A DNA stretch of 64,000 nt from Physcomitrium patens (taxonomy: Eukaryota > Streptophyta > Bryopsida > Funariales > Funariaceae), in the NCBI RefSeq assembly GCF_000002425.4, contig NC_037257.1, positions 20,108,218 to 20,172,217 of the forward strand. Direction: 5' to 3'. The notes under the pieces are model-generated. The model did no database searches. It was not told the DNA's origin and saw only the letters and a list, made by a program, of their open reading frames with translations. The stretch's first letter is position 1, and every line of letters begins with the position of its first letter. Shown here piece by piece: positions 23,568 to 33,167 of the stretch. The position numbers and the translations under genes are program-made.

Positions 23568-24126
23568 TATCAAGGACAAGAACATCATAAAGATAAATAA
23601 ACAAGTGAGACTTCTCTCAAAAAAAAGATGAAAAAATATAAATAATTTAATATATATATTAAGAAAGAAACTGGAATGGCTATTGCCAAAAGAAAAGAAA
23701 ACTAGAGACCCTTGAAACTAGACTAGAAGCAAGAAAGGAGTTGAAAAGAGTGAAGACGGCTTCACTCTTGTTTCTATATATACTATCTAACTAGGGGCTA
23801 TGTGGCGACGTTCTATAGGACCTTCAATATGTGTTGACTTTGTAGGACACATGCCTTGACTTACAAGGCAAGTTTTTCTATATGTGGGCCACATAGTTAG
23901 CTTGGTCTTCAACCTAACAACATGTGTGGCACATGGCCAACTTGTTGACCACGTTTTTAATCCAAAAAGTCAATTAAAGATACTTATAAAGTCAAAGTAG
24001 CGTCTATAAAGCTTGTAGGAAGCTTCCATACCAAATATTATAGAATTAACTTACTTTTACTTACTTTTACTTACTTCTACCTATTTATACATGTAATTAT
24101 TGGATTACATGTGTATGTCTGTGATA
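23568..24126 (-). repeat. 5' LTR of element E
   Basis: 559 bp, aligns along its length with both D LTRs. On the minus strand it begins TATCACAGACATAC (TG altered to TA) and ends ATAGATTG side TTGATA. No target duplication can be scored because the other end is absent. Confidence 0.82.
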
Positions 24127-26007
24127 CCTCCAACATTAAAACTTAAATTGGTGCTATCATCTTTGGAAGGCGTAAAAAGAGTATTACAATCTAAGAATTT
24201 AGTAACATAGTATGAATCTTGAGAATCAGCCTTGAAACTGATTTCAACTTAATCGCCACAAGTAACGTCTCTGTTTTTTCTCTCCTCACTCGACTCCTCT
24301 TAGCAAAGCATCGAGAGATACCTTGAAGTCACAAACATCAAGACAATAAGAATTAACCAACAAACTATGTCGTATGAAGAATAATTGGAGCATTTGAAAA
24401 AAAAAACTCATAATTACAGGCAGAAACACTCCCACAATGAACTCTATAACCTTCATAGAAATAAAATCCTTATGTGTTGTTTTGTTGTCACCCCTCAGGA
24501 AAGAGTTGAACAAATTAGTGTAAAATTGGGGCTTACAACATAGTAGATCCCATCGTCAAATCCAAACGGGTGACTTTGTAACAAGGGAGGGTGTTAGAAC
24601 ATTCATCGTACGTAGCCATCTTCATTGACTTCTATCATAGACAAAACTTAGATCCTGGAATCATGGTGGCTTACCCTGTACCCAGTGTGATTGCAAGTGC
24701 ATTTATATCTATGATTGCTACAGCCGTAGTATGTAAGTCTCGCACCATTTCTATATTATTGTTGTTATTCTTTTTTATCTTGTATTCGCCTCTCAAGGTG
24801 GCCATAATTCTTGCTACGTTGAGAACACAGTAGTTGATGAAGGATGCAGTGATGGATGTTCTCAACAGTGCTGCAGTGATCAACTTAATTCTTGATACGT
24901 TGAGAACATCGCAGTTGTTCATGGAGGAAGATGCACCACCGACACGGTAGCATCAGGACAACTGACAGCTGGCTGAGGTTGTGGGTGACGTGGAAGGTGA
25001 CCTGTTCCTCCGCGCGAGGCTTTGCCAGCAGTGCTGAGCTGAAACCGCGTGTCCTGAATTTTCCTTCAACGCCGCTGCATCATCTCTCTCCTCCCCCTCT
25101 TTCCCCCTCTCGTCCCTCGTCCGCGTTGCCACCCTGCTTACGTCCATCCGTCCGTCCTTCCTCCCTTCCTTGTTACACCCTTCGCGCGCAGTCACCAGGT
25201 CTGCTACATCTGCCGTTTCCTTCCTCTCATGTCCGCGTTGTTTCTGCAAACTGACTTGGCGTATTCGAATAGAACGTGTGCTTCTTTTTGCTTTTTCGCC
25301 TGGATAGGTTCACACTGCCGCACAGGCCTACCACTGTTTAAACATCAACAGCATTTCATGTAGTGTAACTTCAATGCATAGAGTTTGGTGAGATCAGTAG
25401 CGGCAGAGCGATTGAGTATTGATTGACGTGAGAGTGTGGATTCTTTTTTTTGAGTACGGAGATTTGAATTCTATGTCCGTCGATTGAGGAAGTTTACGGT
25501 AGTGGAGTTCGCTACATATTCTTTCAACCTGCCTGTCGACGGAGTTGCTTTTTGTGAGCGGCGTTGTGGGAGGTGGTGCGACCTCCGAGGATTCAGCATT
25601 TCATGTTTTAATTGCTGTAGCGAGACTTTAGGAAGAGGCTTACGAATCGCTGGAATGTTGAAGACAGGTTTCACCTAGCGATGAATCGACATGTACGTAT
25701 TGATCGTGTGATTTGAGGTGAAGGTTTTGGCACGACACTCATTGGGATATAGTTCGTGAGTTATAGGGAAGCTGTTGCATGTTTTGGATTGAGAGCTCGC
25801 AAGGTTAATGAGTCGTTAAGCCTAGTTGAGCTGTAGGGAAGAGTTTGGCTAACACGGACTTTGGGTTCTAGTGGCAGCAGACACTATGACGGATTCGAGA
25901 TATTGAAGAGTACGACCGAGGATATAACTAATTGGAGCTTGTACTTCACTGAGTGTTTTCTCCGTTTCCGATTCTAGCCTACCAATAATTTTAGAGAAAT
26001 AAAAATC
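24127..26007. other. Intergenic region and GATL upstream sequence; no gene supported
   Basis: About 24127-24590 looks like a retroelement scrap. A plus-strand AACAAGGGAGGG purine tract followed by TGTTAGAACATTC at 24592 resembles a polypurine tract plus LTR start. Two short direct repeats of AATTCTTG-TACGTTGAGAACA occur near 24808 and 24890. From about 25000 base composition rises in GC (25070-25170 is CT-rich). The stretch 25260-26007 is the probable promoter and 5' UTR of the GATL gene. I see no convincing coding sequence. Confidence 0.5.
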
Positions 26008-27132
26008 ATGGTACATAGACAAGGCAATAGACCACTTCTTACCTGGCCATTAATAATCCTCTCCCTTCTATCGTTAGTTTCTGCCACAAGAGTTTCGCCA
26101 TTCGACTTTCGGGTGAGGCCTGAGCTGCACTCAGACCGTTCACCTGAACCTCAAGGGCCTCAATCGTACGCTGCGTCAGAGTCGGCATGGCCATCATTCA
26201 GAGAAGCACCGGTGTTTCGGAATGGGAGGCGTTGCGCTTTTGTCAACAGAACAGGGAACGACACATGCGATCCAAACTCGGTGCACATTGCGATGACGCT
26301 TGATGTAGAATATTTGCGAGGCTCAATAGCTGCCATCTTCTCTATCTTGAAGCATACAGCGTGCCCAGAGAATGTTATTTTTCACTTCTTCGCCGCGAAT
26401 CGAGATGAGGAACTGCGATTTCTCGTTTGTTCTATTTTCCCTTTCTTGAGATTCAAGGTGTATCACTTCGACGAGGCGCTGGTGAACTCTAGAATTTCGC
26501 CGTCCGTGCGACCGGCGTTGGATCATCCTTTGAATTATGCGCGGAGCTACATGTCAGATATTCTAGAGCCCTGCATACAGCGAGTTATTTATCTGGACTC
26601 GGATCTCATCGTGGTGGACGACATTGTGAAGCTCTGGGGAACCAAGTTAGGACCTCATGCCATCGGCGCTCCAGAGTACTGCCATACCAATATGACGAAA
26701 TATTTCACCGACGCATTCTGGGCAAACAGAACCTTATCTCGCATTTTCGATGGGAAGAAGCCTTGCTATTTTAATACCGGAGTTATGGTGATGGACATGA
26801 CGAAGTGGAGAATTGCGAATTATCGTGCGGAGATCGAGCATTGGATGGGAGTTCAAAGCAGGACTAGGATTTATGAGTTAGGTTCACTTCCCCCGTTTTT
26901 GCTTGTTTTCGGAGGATTGGTGGAGCCAATTGACCACAGATGGAATCAACACGGCCTTGGTGGGGACAATTTGGAGGGGAAGTGCAGATCGCTTCATCCC
27001 GGTCCCGTGAGTTTGTTGCATTGGAGCGGTAAGGGGAAACCATGGATTCGAATTGACCAGAAAAAGACATGCCCTGTGGATAGCCTTTGGGTGCCTTATG
27101 ACCTTCTCCTTTCCCCGTTGTCTTACCAATAA
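26008..27132 (+). CDS. Galacturonosyltransferase-like (GATL) protein, glycosyltransferase family 8
   Basis: Single-exon gene of 374 residues, the usual size for GATLs, which lack introns. GATLs are Golgi enzymes or cofactors of pectin/xylan synthesis that use nucleotide sugars. Residues 10-26 are a hydrophobic signal peptide or anchor. The GT8 domain starts near residue 92 (VHIAMTLDVEYLRG). The metal/UDP-sugar site is YLDSDLIVVDD with Asp-Ser-Asp at 197-199, and the C-terminal HWSGKGKPW (338-346) is the family HxxGxxKPW box. NTGVMVMD (256-263) is also typical. N-glycosylation sites are at Asn80, Asn84, Asn228 and Asn240. The ATG follows a stop-rich leader, so this start is preferred. Donor and acceptor sugars cannot be told from sequence. 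Flanks are non-coding. Confidence 0.93.
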   Translation: MVHRQGNRPLLTWPLIILSLLSLVSATRVSPFDFRVRPELHSDRSPEPQGPQSYAASESAWPSFREAPVFRNGRRCAFVNRTGNDTCDPNSVHIAMTLDVEYLRGSIAAIFSILKHTACPENVIFHFFAANRDEELRFLVCSIFPFLRFKVYHFDEALVNSRISPSVRPALDHPLNYARSYMSDILEPCIQRVIYLDSDLIVVDDIVKLWGTKLGPHAIGAPEYCHTNMTKYFTDAFWANRTLSRIFDGKKPCYFNTGVMVMDMTKWRIANYRAEIEHWMGVQSRTRIYELGSLPPFLLVFGGLVEPIDHRWNQHGLGGDNLEGKCRSLHPGPVSLLHWSGKGKPWIRIDQKKTCPVDSLWVPYDLLLSPLSYQ

Positions 27133-28032
27133 GAGGACATTTGAGGAATGAAAAGAAGTGAAGGAAACGCTAACACCAATTGCAGCGAAGGTTCTTATGT
27201 TGTAGATGTACAATATTATAGAGTTGATGAGGGCATAGAGTATTGACCGATTCGTCTATCTTATACAAAAAAAAATTGATTCTAACACCAGTTTAACAAT
27301 TAAACCAGTGAACACTGCTCCGCACTAACTGTAGGGCATCATTCACGTAAGTGAGATTGCTTCCTCGAGAACATGATCTGGTAGGGATAGTGAGAACATG
27401 TACAAACACTTGAGAAGATTTTGTATTTCGTGCGAAAGTTTTGTTCAGCATAGCTAGAGGTGATTCGTGCGGAGGGTCTGCAAAGTATGAGCCGTTCGAT
27501 CGCTAGTAATCGTGTTTGCAGATTTCTTGTAGCTGGAAGCTTTGGATTCTAGATCACTATTGCGCTGCTGAGCTTCTTAAGTATTGTGGCACAAATGTAA
27601 TAAGTTATGATGCGGCAACTGACAAAAACTTTGCCTACTCATTGTCGCTCTGTTATCTATCCAGGGTTCAATTCTCGAATGTATACATTCATATGGTGAG
27701 TGTTCCAAATTGCCCCGTAATACCTGCTCGTTGCAACTCGGGCCTTAGAATCAACCAGTGCAATTCAGAATTGTGATATTCTTGTGTTTGTTTTATCTTC
27801 TCCTGTCCTGACCAGACTTTGGCAGCAGTGGGCGGACAGGAGAAGATAAAATAGTCGGACAAATGCAATGTGGTTGACACGATGCCCAAGTTACTTCTCA
27901 TGCATTGCTATTAGTATTATTTCAAACAGTAACTACTACAGACTTTGCTTTGCATGTTTCATACACCACCGATGCAAGAGTGTGCATGATAGAAAGAGGA
28001 TAAACTTGACATAAAGAGATCACAATGACGAG

Positions 28033-28064
<32 letters not shown>

Positions 28065-28946
28065 TCAGTTTGATGTTAAATACATAAAGAAATCAACAAA
28101 ACAATATGTGTGTATATATCTATATACATAACAAATCTAATATTGAAGAATCATTTATTTCAAGTTAGTGAACAATTCAAAGTTACCAAAGATAGTGGAA
28201 ACTTAGGTCAAGAAGGTGGCATAACTTCCCATACATTAGCATCTTTATCTTGTATTTTTGAATTGAACTAATGTATGAAGTATTTTTATTTATATTACAA
28301 GTAGAAAATATGTAATTAGATTAATATATTCAAATGATTTATGGTATTTTTAATCTAAATGAATAAGGTGTTATTTAAAAAAGACGATTGATACTTCAAA
28401 GACTTTCAAAAATATTAAATGATTTTATTTTAAAATAAATAAAAACTTCTATTTTATTTAAAGAAAAGAGAGTGTATTCAATTTTTAATTGCTAAAGAAA
28501 GAAAAAAAAGAAAAAAAGAGGACGTTTCAAAGTGTGAGAGTGATACAAAAATAAATAAAAATAAATACATACATATGTTGCATGCACATTAATAAATACA
28601 TACATATCAAGCTTCCAAATAGCAGTTATGAAATTATGACTTACTCAATTTTTGTATTTACTGAACAATACTTGATTTGTCCAATGCAACAAATAACAAA
28701 CCACTCACCAATAAAATCAAACAGGTACCATCAATCAGTTTTTTTCATATAAATGTATATGCATGATGTAAATTATAAAGAGAACTCAAATTGATTGTGT
28801 TACCTATTGAATTCATGGATAGTATAATTATACGAATACGATTCTATACATAGAACCTCTTGTACATGAGTGATGCACGGATTTTATGGATGATGAACAG
28901 CTATTGTGGACGAAATGACATTTGGATGAAAGATATTGGGAGCCGC
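27133..28946. other. Intergenic, AT-rich, with one hairpin and a poly-A run
   Basis: Contains the GATL 3' region, an 18-bp perfect inverted repeat at 27791-27851, a 29-base A run at 28033-28061, and strongly AT-rich sequence from 28060 to 28850. No ORF with recognisable coding character and no tRNA cloverleaf was seen. Confidence 0.6.
27791..27851. repeat. Perfect 18-bp inverted repeat (stem-loop)
   Basis: TTTTATCTTCTCCTGTCC at 27791-27808 is exactly complementary to 27834-27851, with a 25-nt loop. It stands alone in intergenic DNA. Confidence 0.85.
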
Positions 28947-29039
28947 AAACCCTAAAACGTTCATCTTTCTCTCTCTCTCTCTCTCTCTCTGTCTCTCCCG
29001 GGAGCTCCCTAAACCGGAAGGATTGAGACCCTAAACCCT
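28947..29039 (+). promoter_or_regulatory. GAR1 promoter/5' UTR: two teloboxes and a CT tract
   Basis: AAACCCTAAAA at 28947-28957 and ACCCTAAACCCT at 29028-29039 are telobox motifs, known in plants to mark promoters of ribosome-biogenesis and ribosomal protein genes. A (CT)n tract lies between (about 28969-28990). They are 236-328 bp upstream of the GAR1 ATG, which fits GAR1's role. Confidence 0.7.
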
Positions 29040-29274
29040 GTCTCTCCCCACCCACTCTCTCGCGCTCGCCCTCTTTCTCGTTCCCCCACTCACTGCTTGC
29101 TACCTCCTTCGCAGCAGCAGCAGCAGCAACGCTCAAACTTACACAGACCAAGAGGGGACAGCCTGCGTGCCATTCTTCCTCGCAACGCTCCTCCCACTCC
29201 CTCCTCATTCCCCTCTCACCTCCCCGTTTTTCCCCTCCTCCTAGCACATCCTCTCTAACCCTGTATCACCCGTC

Positions 29275-30914
29275 ATGAGGCCGCCTCTGCGTGGAGGTCG
29301 CGGCGGGGGCGGAGGTTTCCGTGGTGGAGGCGCTCGAGGAGGAGGCCGCGGAGGCTTTGGAGGCCGCGGTGGCTTTGGAGGTCGTGGTGGTTACGATGAA
29401 GGGCCTCCAGAAGAAGTCGTCGGTACAGTTGCTTTCCATTTGCAGTTTGATGTTTTCGAATTCCTGCCTTACTCTGGCTTGGCCATCACTAGGTTTGTAT
29501 AGGAAGTTTGTGTGTTCCACAATGTAATCGTCTGAAGCTGTTTTCACTTAGAGATTAAGCCCTCGGTGGGAAGATTATTGCTGGTACTATTGTGTTGTAC
29601 TCTCCCTATCCCCACAGACCTTGTCCTTCTTGACCGGGCAATTCAGTTTCTTACATTATTGATAATGTGACGTTGGAGAGGCTGTAAGTTATTGAGAAGC
29701 CCTGAATTGGTTAGCGTCTTGGTTTTTATAATTGCAGAGGTTGCCTCATACCTGCATGCTTGCGAAGGAGAAGCAGTCACGAAGCTGACGAACGAGAAAA
29801 TTCCCTACTTCAATGCTCCCATTTACTTAGAAAATAAGTCCCAAATTGGGAAGGTGGAAGAGATATTTGGTCCTATCAATGAGGCTGTAAGTATTGGCCT
29901 ACAATGGCTGACTGCATGGACGTACGTCTGTATATTAATGTGCATGCAACATTCTGTTCCGGAAAGTGAACTTTGCACTTGGAATTTGTTTGAATGCTAG
30001 CGAACTATTTTTCTTTCATTTCTCCGGGCAACCCAAGTGAAGTTGGTGTCTCATGTGTTATATACTACTTGACACTTGGCCTAGCTGTTGCAGCAGGGTT
30101 TAAGAGTCCTCAAGTCATTTTACCTTCGAAATGAAGGTTTCTTGGCGTTTGAACGACAAATCTACTGTGCAGGAATCTGAGTTGGATGTTCGTTGGCTCC
30201 CTGGTGTGCAGATGTTTTCTGTGAAGATGCAAGAGGGAATTATTGCAACTTCCTATAAGCCCGGTGACAAGTTCTATATCGACCCTGCCAAATTGCTCCC
30301 ACTGACTCGGTTTTTACCTCAGCCTAAGTAAGTACTCCAATCTTCAACCGTGGTTTGATTTTTCTGTTTATATTTATATGCCGGTTCTGATATTTTGCCA
30401 TGTCTCGAACGACAGCAATACTTCGTGTTTCGCCAATACCTCAATGTGTGCTCATCTATCATTTTTATGCATTGCAGGGGATCAACTCCTGGAGGGGGCA
30501 GGGGCGGTAGAGGTGGAGGTCGTGGAGGTACCGAAACATTCCTTTTTCTTTTTACATTTCTTCTTCTGTCTCTGTCCTTTTTTTTACTCTCCCAGCTGTT
30601 CCACGAACTTTTCTGTGAAAATTACGGGAAGTTAGATCTTGGTTGAATGCATGAATTAATTCTTCACTACTAGCTTGCCCAAATTGATCTGTGTCCTTTT
30701 ATTAAGTTTTCCATGTCTTGCTTGTGAAATTCCAGGGCGAGGTGGAGCAAGGGGTGGCGGTCGCGGAGGATTTGGTGGACGTGGTGGAGGAGGATTTCGG
30801 GGTGCTCGAGGTGGCGGTGGTGGTAGAGGTGGTTTTGGAGGTGGGGGCGGCGGTAGAGGTGGCGGTTTTGGAGGTCGGAGTGGTGGGGGCTTCAGAGGAA
30901 GAGGTCGTTCGTAG
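29275..30914 (+). CDS. GAR1: H/ACA ribonucleoprotein complex subunit 1 (GAR1), 5 exons
   Basis: Spliced CDS 29275-29422, 29738-29886, 30212-30327, 30478-30527 and 30736-30914 (642 nt, 213 aa). All introns are GT-AG and phases fit. GAR1 is a core protein of the nucleolar/Cajal-body box H/ACA snoRNP that pseudouridylates rRNA. It binds the pseudouridine synthase (dyskerin/NAP57). The layout is diagnostic: an N-terminal Gly-Arg-rich tail (residues 1-40, [19 protein letters not shown]), a central conserved core with [45 protein letters not shown] and [20 protein letters not shown], and a long C-terminal GGR tail (about 68 residues, exons 4-5). Family members usually have Val-Tyr or Val-His where Ala-Met occurs at the exon 2/3 join, so that acceptor could shift by a few bases. 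Teloboxes lie upstream. Confidence 0.92.
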
Positions 30915-33167
30915 TTTTGACCAAGTGCATATCTCAATCCGTCCTTTTAGATCTCTGGTCAACGAGTCTAAGTAGGTTCTATACGTTTGGGTTGGTGATG
31001 GATTTGCCACATCTCTTAATTATTTCATGCAAATTGAGCACAAATTTTGACCATTCTGTAGAACCCACTACCATATAATTGCATTACCACTCACGCTAGG
31101 GAATCTAAATTCTAATGAGTGTATTCTGGTATTCCGAGATTTGAGCTCTTGCCAGAAAGCCGGTAGGGTTGACACTAAAAGGGTGGACCTGTGAGTTCAT
31201 ATCGAGCACTTTTCGCAAGTTCACGGTGTGCATACAGATCTGGTTGGCCGCATACTCCTCAGATCGTAATTCGAACGGCCATCTCTGCGTATGTCAATTA
31301 TGGCATCTTCCGCAAGGAGGGCTAATATCACTCTATTTTACGCAGATTTTGAAATGTCATTGCTGTTTTGTTACTGATTCACGCAAAGTCTAATGGCTAT
31401 AATGTCGTATTTTATGTATGCCTCTACATTATATAACCCTTTGCCTCAATTCTTGGTTCTGAATCGGAAAAACGTGTTAAAAGATTAATTTGTGAGTAAA
31501 TGGAACGCAAATTTCGTAACTTGCTTCTCATTTAGTTGGCCATCGTGGGAAGTGGCAACACATAGTGTAAGATGGAGAAAGTTACCCCGAACCCCTAGCA
31601 GAGGTGGTCAGATAGCCAGGTCTACTAGTACAAATTCATGTGAGGTTTTTTTCAGTCAGTGCTGCAGAACCACCGCTGACGTACAAATTCATGTGACTGA
31701 TTTTTTCAGTCAGTGCTCGCTTATCTTTTCTTATTCTTGGCTTTCTTGCCTTTGCACGCTATGACTTTATGTAAATACCTTATGGTGTACAATTTCAATC
31801 GACGTCCTTTTCCACACTGAATAAGTACTTGAAGTTTGGTTCCACTGCAAATGTGTCATCGTTTATGATGTCAATTTGCAACTAACGATGCATGTATATG
31901 TACCTAAATCTGCATCATAGTAATTCCACTTATCAAGCCGGTAACCAAGATTCGATAAAAGGTATTGATTTAGCATGCGCCGATGATTGCTCCTCATTAA
32001 GTTTTCGCGTATTGCTGATATTTAGCAAATGTGCACAATCGACGAGTAATATTTTTTAATATAAATTTAAAAGCTAACACACGAATATCTAACGTGATTC
32101 TCATCTTGCGCTGCTCATTACTCTCCAATCGACGAGTAATATTTTTTAATATAAATTTAAAAGCTAACACACGAATATCTAACGTGATTGTCATCTTGCG
32201 CTGCTCATTACTCTCTTCGCCAACATTTCAGAAGTACCTCTAACCCCCTTCTCAGAACATTCTTCTTCAACGAGTCATACAACCCTGAACAAAAACACGA
32301 GAACATAAAAGAATAAGAAGTTCAGAAAGAAAGAGAGAAATAAACGAATAAGCAGGGGTTTCAACTGTGCAATCCGCATCTTCATCAATTGCGGGAATCA
32401 ATGCTTAATGGATAATATCTTCTCAGTGTTTTTTCTTTTGAAAACTCTAACGCACAAGACGAGTTAGAATAATGATATACACGGAGTTTCTTGTGAGGTC
32501 GGGTTGTCATGAGACGGGAGGGGTATTTTCATGCGGGGCAATGAGAGGGGATAGAACGAAGTGCCAAACAGCATGAGTTTGTAGGGAACTGGAATGCGTT
32601 TCTCAAAACACGGCGTCAGGGAAAGTCCAAATTAAACCTAAACGGAAGGCGAGTTTCCCGCGTCTGACGTTAGACTCAGGGTTTACATGCGAGATCCAAG
32701 CACCATTACAAATTGGATGGATATCATCTACTATGAGCACCTTTTATAATTCGTACATCCACCTTTGCTTAACCACGGCCGCCGTGGACTGAAGAAGTCG
32801 GAGACTTGTGTCCACAGCCTCTTCATTGCTCGTTTGTGAGATCCCTGGCCCCCAGATTCCATTGCGCACTGGCTGATTTATTTACGCCAGTCCGCTTCCA
32901 TTTCTTTCTGCACAACATACGTTTCTAATTTCGGAATAGGGGTTTGGGAGTTTCCTCACGGCGCGAATTAGATCTGGACATCAATATTTTATTATGAGGG
33001 TTTGGCTGGGTTCCAGCCTTGCTCTGGTGCGTCCTTTGGGGATGGAATAGGTGGCAACGTGCACTCAAGTATCCATTGGAGCGGGTGCGTGTGAGTAAAG
33101 AAGAAGAAAGCCAAGGAGCGGGCGACGGATTCGAAAGAGATTGTGAAAGCAGGTTACGGATCCAGCC
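30915..33167. other. Intergenic: GAR1 3' region and upstream region of the DUF212 gene
   Basis: No gene found. It holds a pair of imperfect direct repeats (ACAAATTCATGTGA...TTTTTCAGTCAGTGCT at about 31629-31661 and 31681-31714), the 90-bp tandem duplication at 32036-32215, and a 32900-33167 segment likely to be the promoter and 5' UTR of the next gene. Confidence 0.6.
32036..32215. repeat. Tandem duplication, 2 x 90 bp
   Basis: 32036-32125 (starts CAATCGACGAGTAATATTTT) is repeated at once at 32126-32215 with one visible mismatch (GATTC/GATTG). The near identity implies a recent event. No coding content. Confidence 0.93.

Larger units (their letters stand above)
21746..24126 (-). mobile_element. 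5' half of a D-family element (E)
   Basis: Aligns to D from 14382 to 16755. It has a 5' LTR (23568-24126, 559 bp), a displaced TATCAGAGC motif (about 23530-23545), gag (from 23355, MAELAEMKNAM) and protease (22345-21848). The match stops at 21746, just before RT, at the edge of G's probable LTR. The simplest reading is that G inserted here and the rest of E lies left of the window. LTR TATA-like TATATATA is near 23776-23783. Confidence 0.82.

Noticed and set aside
24578-24960. A further LTR starting at 24592 after a polypurine-like tract
   Set aside because: No second LTR, no CA end and no coding remnant could be matched, so I mention it only in the intergenic entry.
24931-25254. Pro/Ser-rich plus-strand ORF upstream of GATL and its antisense partner
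   Set aside because: Low-complexity CT-rich sequence, no domain, and the position fits GATL promoter sequence.
26008-28061. GATL as a processed retrocopy (intronless gene with a poly-A run downstream)
   Set aside because: GATLs are intronless across plants, the A run is about 900 bp past the stop with no target duplication seen, and the coding sequence is intact.
30656-31010. Long minus-strand and off-frame ORFs across the GAR1 C-terminal repeat (Pro-, Thr/Ser- or Val-rich)
   Set aside because: They are shadows of the GGR-coding repeat, whose low-complexity codons keep other frames open.
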